A stretch of DNA of 64,000 nt from Chlorocebus sabaeus (GCF_047675955.1 NC_132904.1:64103435-64167434); one strand, 5' to 3'. Positions 1-10,862 are shown, numbered from the stretch's first letter. Made by a program: numbers and translations. The notes: generated by a model from the sequence alone, not told the origin.

Positions 1-1381
1 GAGGGCTATGGTGAAAAAGGAAATATCTTCCGTTCAAATGTGGAAAGAAGCTTTCTGAGAATCTGCTCTGTGTTCTGTTAATTCATCTCACAGAGTTATA
101 TCTTTCCCTTCAAGAAGCCTTTCGTTATGGCTGTTCTTGTGGAATTGGCAAAGGGATATTTGGAAGCCCATAGAGGGCTACGGTGAAAAAGGAAATACCT
201 TCCGTTCAAAACTGGAAAGAAGCTTTCTGAGAAACTGCTCTGTGTTCTGTTAATTCATCTCACAGAGTTACATCTTTCCCTTCAAGAAGCCTTTCGCTAA
301 GTCTGTTCTTTTGGAATTGGCAAAGGGATATTTGGAAGCCCATAGAGGGCTACGGTGAAAAAGGAAATATCTTCCGTTCAAAACTGGAAAGAAGCTTTCT
401 GAGAAACTGCTCTGTGTTCTGTTAATTCATCTCACAGAGTTACATCTTTCCCTTCAAGAAGCCTTTCGCTAAGGCTGTTCTTGTGGAATTGGCAAAGGGA
501 TATTTGGAAGCCCATAGTGGGCTACGGTGAAAAAGGAAATATCTTCCGTTCAAAACTGGAAAGAAGCTTTCTGAGAAACTGCTCTCTGTTCTGTTAATTC
601 ATCTCACAGAGTTACATCTTTCCCTTCAAGAAGCCTTTCGCTAAGGCTGTTCTTGTGGAATTGGCAAAGGGATATTTGGAAGCCCATAGAGGGCTACGGT
701 GAAAAATTAAATATCTTCCCTTCAAAACTGGAAAGAAGCTTTCTGAGAAACTGCTCTGTGTTCTGTTAATTCATCTCACAGAGTTACATCTTTCCCTTCA
801 AGAACCCTTTCGCTAAGGCTGTTCTTGTGGAATTGGCAAAGGGATATTTGGAAGCCCATAGTGGGCTACGGTGAAAAAGGAAATATCTTCCGTTCAAAAC
901 TGGAAAGAAGCTTTCTGAGAAACTGCTCTGTGTTCTGTTAATTCATCTCACAGAGTTACATCTTTCCCTTCAAGAAGCCTTTCGCTAAGGCTGTTCTTGT
1001 GGAATTGGCAAAGGGATATTTGGAAGCCCATAGAGGGCTATGGTGAAAAAGGAAATATCTTCCGTTCAAAACTGGAAAGAAGCTTTCTGAGAAACTGCTC
1101 TGTGTTCTGTTAATTCATCTCACAGAGTTACATCATTCCCTTCAAGAAGCCTTTCGCTAAGGCTGTTCTGGTGGGATTGGCAAAGGGATATTTGGAAGCC
1201 CATAGAGGGCTATGGTGAAAAAGGAAATATCTTCCGTTCAAAACTGGAAAGAAGCTTTCTGAGAAACTGCTCTGTGTTCTGTTAATTCATCTCACAGAGT
1301 TACATCTTTCCCTTCAAGAAGCCTTTCGCTAAGGCTGTTCTTGTGGATTTGGCAAAGGGATATTTGGAAGCCCATAGAGGT

Positions 1382-1397
1382 CTATGGGAAAAAGGAA
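1382..1397 (-). promoter_or_regulatory. Broken pJ-alpha-type box, one base short
   Basis: Reads CTATGGGAAAAAGGAA, one base shorter than the usual CTATGGTGAAAAAGGAA, which makes a 171-bp monomer. The same lesion recurs near 1721, 4301, 7052, 7393, 7909, 8251 and 8938. All of these lie in copied blocks, so the lesion probably arose once or a few times and spread by block duplication. Confidence 0.7.
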
Positions 1398-1895
1398 ATA
1401 TCTTCCGTTCAAAACTGGAAAGAAGCTATCTGAGAAAGTGCTCTGTGTTCCGTTAATTCATCTCACAGAGTTACATCTTTCCCTTCAAGAAGCCTTTCGC
1501 TAAGGCTGTTCTTGTGGAATTGGCAAAGGGATATTTGGAAGCCCATAGAGGGCTATGGTGAAAAGGGAAATATCTTCCGTTCAAAACTGGAAAGAAGCTT
1601 TCTGAGAAACTGCTCCGTGTTCTGTTAATTCATCTCACAGAGTTACATCTTTCCCTTCAAGAAGCCTTTCGCTAAGGCTGTTCTTGTGGATTTGGCAAAG
1701 AGATATTTGTAAGCCCATGGAGGTCTATGGGAAAAAGGAAATAACTTCCGTTCAAAACTGGAAAGAAGCTATCTGAGAAACTGCTCTGTGTTCTGTTAAT
1801 TCATCTCACAGAGTTACATCTTTCCCTTCAAGAAGCCTTTGGCTAAGGCTGTTCTTGTGGAATTGGCAAAGGGATATTTGGAAGCCCATAGAGGG

Positions 1896-1912
1896 CTACG
1901 GTGAAAAAGGAA
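1896..1912 (-). promoter_or_regulatory. pJ-alpha-type box in the reference monomer (one of several hundred)
   Basis: Read on the reverse strand this is a full match to the 17-bp pJ-alpha consensus TTCCTTTTYCACCRTAG as I remember it, with R = G. In alpha satellites this box marks A-type monomers and occupies the position that holds the CENP-B box in B-type monomers. Nearly every monomer has it with either G or A at the R position. The function of pJ-alpha binding is poorly settled; the match is seen, the role is inferred from the family. Confidence 0.7.
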
Positions 1913-1937
1913 ATATCTTCCGTTCAAAACTGGAAAG

Positions 1938-1943
1938 AAGCTT
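1938..1943. other. HindIII site of the reference monomer
   Basis: AAGCTT occurs once per consensus monomer, the site by which 172-bp guenon alpha satellite was classically released as a ladder. Recurrent variants remove it: GAATCTTTC, GACGCTTTC, GAAACTTTC and AAGCTATC. Site loss clusters by block, so digestion would give a ladder of multimers specific to domains C to F. Confidence 0.8.
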
Positions 1944-1955
1944 TCTGAGAAACTG

Positions 1956-1985
1956 CTCTGTGTTCTGTTAATTCATCTCACAGAG
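1956..1985. repeat. Inverted repeat, 7-bp arms, 16-base spacer
   Basis: CTCTGTG at 1956-1962 and its reverse complement CACAGAG at 1979-1985 flank the spacer TTCTGTTAATTCATCT. The same dyad is present in most monomers. Variants that break an arm include CTCTCTG, CTTTCTG, GTGCTCTG, CACGGAG, CACAGTG and CAAGGAG. Whether it extrudes as a hairpin in vivo cannot be told from sequence. Confidence 0.75.
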
Positions 1986-2005
1986 TTACATCTTTCCCTT
2001 CAAGA

Positions 2006-2022
2006 AGCCTTTCGCTAAGGCT
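2006..2022. repeat. Inverted repeat, 6-bp arms, 5-base loop
   Basis: AGCCTT (2006-2011) and AAGGCT (2017-2022) surround TCGCT. This is the tightest dyad in the monomer and recurs in most copies. Many variants alter only the loop (TGGCT, TCACT, TCTCT, TTTCT) and leave both arms intact. The TCACT form is what CpG decay would produce. Confidence 0.75.
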
Positions 2023-2067
2023 GTTCTTGTGGAATTGGCAAAGGGATATTTGGAAGCCCATAGAGGG

Positions 2068-2084
2068 CTATGGTGAAAAAGGAA
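2068..2084 (-). promoter_or_regulatory. pJ-alpha-type box, CTATGG form
   Basis: The commoner form of the same box, with A at the R position (reverse strand). It differs from the CTACGG form by one base that turns CpG into TpG. Both forms are mixed through the array, and the CTATGG form prevails to the right of domain A. Confidence 0.7.
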
Positions 2085-2356
2085 ATATCTTCCGTTCAAA
2101 ACTGGAAAGAAGCTTTCTGAGAAACTGCTCTGTGTTCTGTTAATTCATCTCACAGAGTTACATCTTTCACTTCAAGAAGCCTTTCGCTAAGGCTGTTCTT
2201 GTGGAATTGGCAAAGGGATATTTGGAAGCCCATAGAGGGCTATGGTGAAAAAGGAAATATCTTCCGTTCAAAACTGGAAAGAAGCTTTCTTAGAAACTGC
2301 TCTGTGTTCTGTTAATTCATCTCACAGAGTTACATCTTTCCCTTCAAGAAGCCTTT

Positions 2357-3652
2357 CGCTAAGGCTGTTCTTGTGGAATTGGCAAAGGGATGTTTGGAAG
2401 CCCATAGAGGGCTATGGTGAAAAAGGAAATATCTTCCGTTCAAAACTGGAAAGAAGCTTTCTGTGAAACTGCTCTGTGTTCTGTTAATTCATCTCACAGA
2501 GTTACATCTTTCCCTTCAAGAAGACTTTCGCTAAGGCTGTTCTTGTGGAATTGGCAAAGGGATATTTGGAAGCCCATAGAGGGCTATGGTGAAAAAGGAA
2601 ATATCTTCCGTTCAAAACTGGAAAGAATCTTTCAGAAAAACTGCTCTGTGTTCTGTAAATTCATCTCACTGAGTTACATCTTTCCCTTCAAGAAGCCTTT
2701 CGCTAAGGCTGTTCTTTTGGAATTGGCAAAGGGATATTTGGAAGCTCATAGAGGGCTACGGTGAAAAAGGAAATATCTTCCGTTCAAAACTGGAAAGAAG
2801 CTTTCTGAGAAACTGCTCTGTGTTCTGTTAATTCATCTCACAGAGTTACATCTTTCCCTTCAAGAAGCGTTTCGCTAAGGCTGTTCTTGTGGAATAGGCA
2901 AAGGGATATTTGGAAGCCCATAGAGGGCTACGGTGAAAAAGGAAATATCTTCCGTTCAAAACTGGAAAGAACCTTTCTGAGAAACTGCTCTGTGTTATGT
3001 TAATTCATCTCACAGAGTTACATCTTTCCCTTCAAGAATCCTTTCGCTAAGGCTGTTCTTGTGGAATTGGGAAAGGGATATTTGGAAGCCCATAGAGGGC
3101 TATGGGGAAAAAGGAAATATCTTCCGTTCAAAACTGGAAAGAAGCTTTCTGAGAAACTGCTCTGTGTTCTGTTAATTCATCTCACAGAGTTATATCTTTC
3201 CCTTCAAGAAGCCTTTCGTTAAGGCTGTTCTTGTGGAATTGGCAAAGGGATATTTGGAAGCCCATAGAGGGCTATGGTGAAAAAGGAAATATCTTCCGTT
3301 CAAAACTGGAAAGAAGCTTTATGAGAAACTGCTCTGTGTTCTGTTAATTCATCTCACAGAGTTACATCTATCCCTTCAAGAAGCCTTTCGCTAAGGCTGT
3401 TATTGTGGAATTGGCAATGGGATATTTGGAACCCCTAGAGGGCTATGGTGAAAAAGGAAATATCTGCCGTTCAAAACTGAAAAGAAGCTTTCTGAGGAAC
3501 TGCTCTGTGTTCTGTTAATTCATCTCACAGAGTTACATCTTTCCCTTCAAGAAGCCCTTGGCTAAGGCTGTTCTTGTGGAATTGGCAAAGGGATGTTTGG
3601 AAGCCCATAGAGGGCTATGGTGAAAAAGGAAATATCTTCCGTTCAAAACTGG
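2357..3652 (+). repeat. Block T, copy 1 (about 7.5 monomers)
   Basis: First of three near-identical blocks with the same series of monomer variants in the same order: GGATGTTTGG, CTGTGAAACTGC with AAGACTTTCGC, TCTTTCAGAAAAAC with CACTGAG, AAGCGTTTCGC with GGAATAGGC, GAACCTTTCTG with GTTATGTT, TATGGGGAAAAAGG, CTTTATGAG, and CTGCCGTTC with CTGAGGAAC. The next copy is offset by 2,577 bp (15 monomers). The match to copy 3 runs further right, through the GGTAAGAAGC monomer near 3651, than the match to copy 2. Confidence 0.8.
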
Positions 3653-3904
3653 TAAGAAGCTTTCTGTGAAACTGCTCTGTGTTCTGTTAATTCATCTCAC
3701 AGAGTTACATCTTTCCCTTCAAGAAGACTTTCGCTAAGGCTGTTCTTGCGGAATTGGCAAAGGGATATTTGGAGGCCCATAGAGGGCTATGGTGAAAAAG
3801 GAAATATCTTCCGTTCAAAACTGGAAAGAATCTTTCAGAAAAACTGCTCTGTGTTCTGTTAATTCATCTCACAGAGTTACATCTTTCCCTTCAAGAAGCA
3901 TTTC

Positions 3905-6225
3905 GCTAAGGCTGTTCTTGTGGAATTGGCAAAGGGATATTTGGAAGCCCATAGAGGGCTATGGTGAAAAAGGAAATATCTTCCGTTCAAAACTGGAAAG
4001 AAGCTTTCTGAGAAACTGCTCTGTGTTCTGTTAATTCATCTCACAGAGTTACATCTTTCACTTCAAGAAGCCTTTCGCTAAGGCTGTTCTTGTGGAATTG
4101 GCAAAGGGATATTTGGAAGCCCATAGAGGGCTATGGTGAAAAAGGAAATATCTTCCGTTCAAAACTGGAAAGAAGCTTTCTGAGAAACTGCTCTGTGTTC
4201 TGTTAATTCATCTCACAGAGTTACATCTTTCCCTTCAAGAAGCCTTTCGCTAAGGCTGTTCTTGTGGATTTGGCAAAGGGATATTTGGAAGCCCATAGAG
4301 GTCTATGGGAAAAAGGAAATATCTTCCGTTCAAAACTGGAAAGAAGCTATCTGAGAAACTGCTCTGTGTTCTGTTAATTCATCTCACAGAGTTACGTCTT
4401 TCCCTTCAAGAAGCCTTTCGCTAAGGCTGTTCTTGTGGAATTGGCAAAGGGATATTTGGAAGCCCATAGAGGGCTATGGTGAAAAAGGAAATATCTTCCG
4501 TTCAAATGTGGAAAGAAGCTTTCTGAGAATCTGCTCTGTGTTCTGTTAATTCATCTCACAGAGTTATATCTTTCCCTTCAAGAAGCCTTTCGTTAAGGCT
4601 GTTCTTGTGGAATTGGCAATGGGATATTTGGAAGCCCATAGAGGGCTATGGTGAAAAAGGAAATATCTTCCGTTCAAAACTGGAAAGAAGCTTTCTGTGA
4701 AACTGCTCTGTGTTCTGTTAATTCATCTCACAGAGTTACATCTTTCCCTTCAAGAAGCCTTTCGCTAAGGCTGTTCTTGTGGAATTGGCAATGGGATATT
4801 TGGAACCCCTAGAGGGCTATGGTGAAAAAGGAAATATCTGCCGTTCAAAACTGGAAAGAAGCTTTCTGAGGAACTGCTCTGTGTTCTGTTAATTCATCTC
4901 ACAGAGTTACATCTTTCCCTTCAAGAAGACTTTCGCTAAGGCTGTTCTTGTGGAATTGGCAAAGGGATGTTTGGAAGCCCATAGAGGGCTATGGTGAAAA
5001 AGGAAATATCTTCCGTTCAAAACTGGAAAGAAGCTTTCTGTGAAACTGCTCTGTGTTCTGTTAATTCATCTCACAGAGTTACATCTTTCCCTTCAAGAAG
5101 ACTTTCGCTAAGGCTGTTCTTGTGGAATTGGCAAAGGGATATTTGGAAGCCCATAGAGGGCTATGGTGAAAAAGGAAATATCTTCCGTTCAAAACTGGAA
5201 AGAATCTTTCAGAAAAACTGCTCTGTGTTCTGTAAATTCATCTCACTGAGTTACATCTTTCCCTTCAAGAAGCCTTTCGCTAAGGCTGTTCTTTTGGAAT
5301 TGGCAAAGGGATATTTGGAAGCTCATAGAGGGCTACGGTGAAAAAGGAAATATCTTCCGTTCAAAACTGGAAAGAAGCTTTCTGAGAAACTGCTCTGTGT
5401 TCTGTTAATTCATCTCACAGAGTTACATCTTTCCCTTCAAGAAGCGTTTCGCTAAGGCTGTTCTTGTGGAATAGGCAAAGGGATATTTGGAAGCCCATAG
5501 AGGGCTACGGTGAAAAAGGAAATATCTTCCGTTCAAAACTGGAAAGAACCTTTCTGAGAAACTGCTCTGTGTTATGTTAATTCATCTCACAGAGTTACAT
5601 CTTTCCCTTCAAGAATCCTTTCGCTAAGGCTGTTCTTGTGGAATTGGGAAAGGGATATTTTGAAGCCCATAGAGGGCTATGGGGAAAAAGGAAATATCTT
5701 CCGTTCAAAACTGGAAAGAAGCTTTCTGAGAAACTGCTCTGTGTTCTGTTAATTCATCTCACAGAGTTATATCTTTCCCTTCAAGAAGCCTTTCGTTAAG
5801 GCTGTTCTTGTGGAATTGGCAAAGGGATATTTGGAAGCCCATAGAGGGCTATGGTGAAAAAGGAAATATCTTCCGTTCAAAACTGGAAAGAAGCTTTATG
5901 AGAAACTGCTCTGTGTTCTGTTAATTCATCTCACAGAGTTACATCTTTCCTTTCAAGAAGCCTTTCGCTAAGGCTGTTATTGTGGAATTGGCAATGGGAT
6001 ATTTGGAACCCCTAGAGGGCTATGGTGAAAAAGGAAATATCTGCCGTTCAAAACTGGAAAGAAGCTTTCTGAGGAACTGCTCTGTGTTCTGTTAATTCAT
6101 CTCACAGAGTTACATCTTTCCCTTCAAGAAGCCCTTGGCTAAGGCTGTTCTTGTGGAATTGGCAAAGGGATGTTTGGAAGCCCATAGAGGGCTATGGTGA
6201 AAAAGGAAATATCTTCCGTTCAAAA
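3905..6225 (+). repeat. 27-monomer-offset block, left copy
   Basis: Matches 8542-10862 at a constant 4,637-bp offset, checked at four landmarks: ACATCTTTCA 4051/8688, GTCTATGGGA 4301/8938, the AAATGTGG monomer 4469/9106, and the block-T open frame 4991/9628. The offset is 27 monomers less 7 bp, fitting several 171-bp units inside. A few substitutions separate the copies, so the duplication is young relative to the spread between ordinary monomers. Confidence 0.8.
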
Positions 6226-6229
6226 CTGG
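4934..6229 (+). repeat. Block T, copy 2
   Basis: Same variant series as 2357-3652, displaced by 2,577 bp. It lies inside a larger block (about 3905-6225) that recurs at 8542-10862, offset 4,637 bp. Small private differences exist, for example ATTTTGAAG near 5657 where copy 1 has ATTTGGAAG. On its right it joins a CTCTCTG monomer (near 6251) instead of the GGTAAG monomer that follows copies 1 and 3. Confidence 0.8.
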
Positions 6230-7677
6230 AAAGAAGCTTTCTGAGAAACTGCTCTCTGTTCTGTTAATTCATCTCACAGAGTTACATCTTTCCCTTCAAG
6301 AAGCCTTTCGTTAAGGCTGTTCTTGTGGAATTGGCAAAGGGATATTTGGAAGCCCATAGAGGGCTACGGTGAAAAAGGAAATATCTTCCCTTCAAAACTG
6401 GAAAGAAGCTTTCTGAGAAACTGCTCTGTGTTCTGTTAATTCATCTCACAGAGTTACATCTTTCCCTTCAAGAACCCTTTCGCTAAGGCTGTTCTTGTGG
6501 AATTGGCAAAGGGATATTTGGAAGCCCATAGTGGGCTACGGTGAAAAAGGAAATATCTTCCGTTCAAAACTGGAAAGAAGCTTTCTGAGAAACTGCTCTG
6601 TGTTCTGTTAATTCATCTCACAGAGTTACATCTTTCCCTTCAAGAAGCCTTTCGCTAAGGCTGTTCTTGTGGAATTGGCAAAGGGATATTTGGAAGCCCA
6701 TAGAGGGCTATGGTGAAAAAGGAAATATCTTCCGTTCAAAACTGGAAAGAAGCTTTCTGAGAAACTGCTCTGTGTTCTGTTAATTCATCTCACAGAGTTA
6801 CATCATTCCCTTCAAGAAGCCTTTCGCTAAGGCTGTTCTGGTGGGATTGACAAAGGGATATTTGGAAGCCCATAGAGGGCTATGGTGAAAAAGGAAATAT
6901 CTTCCGTTCAAAACTGGAAAGAAGCTTTCTGAGAAACTGCTCTGTGTTCTGTTAATTCATCTCGCAGAGTTACATCTTTCCCTTCAAGAAGCCTTTCGCT
7001 AAGGCTGTTCTTGTGGATTTGGCAAAGGGATATTTGGAAGCCCATAGAGGTCTATGGGAAAAAGGAAATATCTTCCGTTCAAAACTGGAAAGAAGCTATC
7101 TGAGAAAGTGCTCTGTGTTCCGTTAATTCATCTCACAGAGTTACATCTTTCCCTTCAAGAAGCCTTTCGCTAAGGCTGTTCTTGTGGAATTGGCAAAGGG
7201 ATATTTGGAAGCCCATAGAGGGCTATGGTGAAAAGGGAAATATCTTCCGTTCAAAACTGGAAAGAAGCTTTCTGAGAAACTGCTCTGTGTTCTGTTAATT
7301 CATCTCACAGAGTTACATCTTTCCCTTCAAGAAGCCTTTCGCTAAGGCTGTTCTTGTGGATTTGGCAAAGAGATATTTGTAAGCCCATAGAGGTCTATGG
7401 GAAAAAGGAAATAACTTCCGTTCAAAACTGGAAAGAAGCTATCTGAGAAACTGCTCTGTGTTCTGTTAATTCATCTCACAGAGTTACATCTTTCCCTTCA
7501 AGAAGCCTTTGGCTAAGGCTGTTCTTGTGGAATTGGCAAAGGGATATTTGGAAGCCCATAGAGGGCTACGGTGAAAAAGGAAATATCTTCCGTTCAAAAC
7601 TGGAAAGAAGCTTTCTGAGAAACTGCTCTGTGTTCTGTTAATTCATCTCACAGAGTTACATCTTTCCCTTCAAGAAG
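6210..7677 (+). repeat. 33-monomer-offset block, right copy
   Basis: Right-hand copy of 540-2007. It ends at 7678, where the sequence switches in the middle of a monomer to AAGACTTTCGC, TTCTTGCGG and GGAGGCCC, the signature of the monomer near 3720. The switch falls in a stretch identical between the parents, as expected for homologous exchange. Confidence 0.78.
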
Positions 7678-8535
7678 ACTTTCGCTAAGGCTGTTCTTGC
7701 GGAATTGGCAAAGGGATATTTGGAGGCCCATAGAGGGCTATGGTGAAAAAGGAAATATCTTCCGTTCAAAACTGGAAAGAATCTTTCAGAAAAACTGCTC
7801 TGTGTTCTGTTAATTCATCTCACAGAGTTACATCTTTCCCTTCAAGAAGCCTTTCGCTAAGGCTGTTCTTGTGGATTTGGCAAAGGGATATTTGGAAGCC
7901 CATAGAGGTCTATGGGAAAAAGGAAATATCTTCCGTTCAAAACTGGAAAGAAGCTATCTGAGAAAGTGCTCTGTGTTCCGTTAATTCATCTCACAGAGTT
8001 ACATCTTTCCCTTCAAGAAGCCTTTCGCTAAGGCTGTTCTTGTGGAATTGGCAAAGGGATATTTGGAAGCCCATAGAGGGCTATGGTGAAAAGGGAAATA
8101 TCTTCCGTTCAAAACTGGAAAGAAGCTTTCTGAGAAACTGCTCTGTGTTCTGTTAATTCATCTCACAGAGTTACATCTTTCCCTTCAAGAAGCCTTTCGC
8201 TAAGGCTGTTCTTGTGGATTTGGCAAAGAGATATTTGTAAGCCCGTAGAGGTCTATGGGAAAAAGGAAATAACTTCCGTTCAAAACTGGAAAGAAGCTAT
8301 CTGAGAAACTGCTCTGTGTTCTGTTAATTCATCTCACAGAGTTACATCTTTCCCTTCAAGAAGCCTTTGGCTAAGGCTGTTCTTGTGGAATTGGCAAAGG
8401 GATATTTGGAAGCCCATAGAGGGCTACGGTGAAAAAGGAAATATCTTCCGTTCAAAACTGGAAAGAAGCTTTCTGAGAAACTGCTCTGTGTTCTGTTAAT
8501 TCATCTCACAGAGTTACATCTTTCCCTTCAAGAAG
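7003..8535 (+). repeat. 858-bp (5-monomer) tandem duplication
   Basis: Positions 7003-7860 are repeated from 7861 to about 8535. Both copies show GTGGATTTGG, GTCTATGGGAAAAAGG with AGTGCTCTG and TTCCGTT, TGAAAAGGGAAA, AAAGAGATATTTG, AAATAACTTCC and CTTTGGCT in order. The offset of 858 bp is five monomers less 2 bp, which fits the two 171-bp monomers in the unit. The second copy is partial. Confidence 0.8.
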
Positions 8536-8541
8536 CCTTTC

Positions 8542-10862
8542 GCTAAGGCTGTTCTTGTGGAATTGGCAAAGGGATATTTGGAAGCCCATAGAGGGCTATG
8601 GTGAAAAAGGAAATATCTTCCGTTCAAAACTGGAAAGAAGCTTTCTGAGAAACTGCTCTGTGTTCTGTTAATTCATCTCACAGAGTTACATCTTTCACTT
8701 CAAGAAGCCTTTCGCTAAGGCTGTTCTTGTGGAATTGGCAAAGGGATATTTGGAAGCCCATAGAGGGCTATGGTGAAAAAGGAAATATCTTCCGTTCAAA
8801 ACTGGAAAGAAGCTTTCTGAGAAACTGCTCTGTGTTCTGTTAATTCATCTCACAGAGTTACATCTTTCCCTTCAAGAAGCCTTTCGCTAAGGCTGTTCTT
8901 GTGGATTTGGCAAAGGGATATTTGGAAGCCCATAGAGGTCTATGGGAAAAAGGAAATATCTTCCGTTCAAAACTGGAAAGAAGCTATCTGAGAAACTGCT
9001 CTGTGTTCTGTTAATTCATCTCACAGAGTTACGTCTTTCCCTTCAAGAAGCCTTTCGCTAAGGCTGTTCTTGTGGAATTGGCAAAGGGATATTTGGAAGC
9101 CCATAGAGGGCTATGGTGAAAAAGGAAATATCTTCCGTTCAAATGTGGAAAGAAGCTTTCTGAGAATCTGCTCTGTGTTCTGTTAATTCATCTCACAGAG
9201 TTATATCTTTCCCTTCAAGAAGCCTTTCGTTAAGGCTGTTCTTGTGGAATTGGCAATGGGATATTTGGAAGCCCATAGAGGGCTATGGTGAAAAAGGAAA
9301 TATCTTCCGTTCAAAACTGGAAAGAAGCTTTCTGTGAAACTGCTCTGTGTTCTGTTAATTCATCTCACAGAGTTACATCTTTCCCTTCAAGAAGCCTTTC
9401 GCTAAGGCTGTTCTTGTGGAATTGGCAATGGGATATTTGGAACCCCTAGAGGGCTATGGTGAAAAAGGAAATATCTGCCGTTCAAAACTGGAAAGAAGCT
9501 TTCTGAGGAACTGCTCTGTGTTCTGTTAATTCATCTCACAGAGTTACATCTTTCCCTTCAAGAAGCCTTTCGCTAAGGCTGTTCTTGTGGAATTGGCAAA
9601 GGGATGTTTGGAAGCCCATAGAGGGCTATGGTGAAAAAGGAAATATCTTCCGTTCAAAACTGGAAAGAAGCTTTCTGTGAAACTGCTCTGTGTTCTGTTA
9701 ATTCATCTCACAGAGTTACATCTTTCCCTTCAAGAAGACTTTCGCTAAGGCTGTTCTTGTGGAATTGGCAAAGGGATATTTGGAAGCCCATAGAGGGCTA
9801 TGGTGAAAAAGGAAATATCTTCCGTTCAAAACTGGAAGGAATCTTTCAGAAAAACTGCTCTGTGTTCTGTAAATTCATCTCACTGAGTTACATCTTTCCC
9901 TTCAAGAAGCCTTTCGCTAAGGCTGTTCTTTTGGAATTGGCAAAGGGATATTTGGAAGCTCATAGAGGGCTACGGTGAAAAAGGAAATATCTTCCGTTCA
10001 AAACTGGAAAGAAGCTTTCTGAGAAACTGCTCTGTGTTCTGTTAATTCATCTCACAGAGTTACATCTTTCCCTTCAAGAAGCGTTTCGCTAAGGCTGTTC
10101 TTGTGGAATAGGCAAAGGGATATTTGGAAGCCCATAGAGGGCTACGGTGAAAAAGGAAATATCTTCCGTTCAAAACTGGAAAGAACCTTTCTGAGAAACT
10201 GCTCTGTGTTATGTTAATTCATCTCACAGAGTTACATCTTTCCCTTCAAGAATCCTTTCGCTAAGGCTGTTCTTGTGGAATTGGGAAAGGGATATTTGGA
10301 AGCCCATAGAGGGCTATGGGGAAAAAGGAAATATCTTCCGTTCAAAACTGGAAAGAAGCTTTCTGAGAAACTGCTCTGTGTTCTGTTAATTCATCTCACA
10401 GAGTTATATCTTTCCCTTCAAGAAGCCTTTCGTTAAGGCTGTTCTTGTGGAATTGGCAAAGGGATATTTGGAAGCCCATAGAGGGCTATGGTGAAAAAGG
10501 AAATATCTTCCGTTCAAAACTGGAAAGAAGCTTTATGAGAAACTGCTCTGTGTTCTGTTAATTCATCTCACAGAGTTACATCTTTCCCTTCAAGAAGCCT
10601 TTCGCTAAGGCTGTTATTGTGGAATTGGCAATGGGATATTTGGAACCCCTAGAGGGCTATGGTGAAAAAGGAAATATCTGCCGTTCAAAACTGGAAAGAA
10701 GCTTTCTGAGGAACTGCTCTGTGTTCTGTTAATTCATCTCACCGAGTTACATCTTTCCCTTCAAGAAGCCCTTGGCTAAGGCTGTTCTTGTGGAATTGGC
10801 AAAGGGATGTTTGGAAGCCCATAGAGGGCTATGGTGAAAAAGGAAATATCTTCCGTTCAAAA
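8542..10862 (+). repeat. 27-monomer-offset block, right copy
   Basis: Right-hand copy of 3905-6225. Differences noted by eye include AAGCCTTTCGC near 9571 where the left copy has AAGACTTTCGC, and CTGGAAGGA near 9832 where the left copy has CTGGAAAGA. The block ends where the left copy moves into a CTCTCTG monomer and this copy moves into a GGTAAG monomer. Confidence 0.8.

Larger units (their letters stand above)
540..2007 (+). repeat. 33-monomer-offset block, left copy
   Basis: Matches 6210-7677 at 5,670 bp. The shared series includes the CTCTCTG monomer, a TCTTCCCTTC monomer with AGAACCCTTTCGC, a GTGGGCTACGG monomer, CATCATTCCC, GTGGATTTGG, TATGGGAAAAAGG with AGTGCTCTG, a TGAAAAGGGAAA monomer with AAAGAGATATTTG, and AAATAACTTCC with CTTTGGCT. 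The left copy has GAAAAATTAAAT near 704 where the right copy keeps the usual GAAAAAGGAAAT. Confidence 0.78.
1891..2062 (+). repeat. Reference monomer (172 bp), used here as the local consensus
   Basis: This monomer carries the majority base at almost every position and serves as a yardstick for the variants named elsewhere. Counting from its GAGGGC start it contains, in order: a pJ-alpha-type box (reverse strand, 1896-1912), an AT-rich GGAAATATCTTCC segment, a HindIII site at 1938-1943, an inverted repeat with 7-bp arms (1956-1985), an inverted repeat with 6-bp arms (2006-2022), and the GGCAAAGGGATATTTGG segment near the end. Its three CpGs lie in CTACGG, TTCCGTTC and TTTCGCT. The start point is arbitrary because the repeat is circularly permutable. 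Confidence 0.9.

Noticed and set aside
2414..2764. 116-codon open frame and about 30 similar short frames on both strands as genes
   Set aside because: All lie within alpha-satellite monomers, share the same few translated segments, and arise from the 172-bp period. There is no coding signature, no gene structure and no known protein family.
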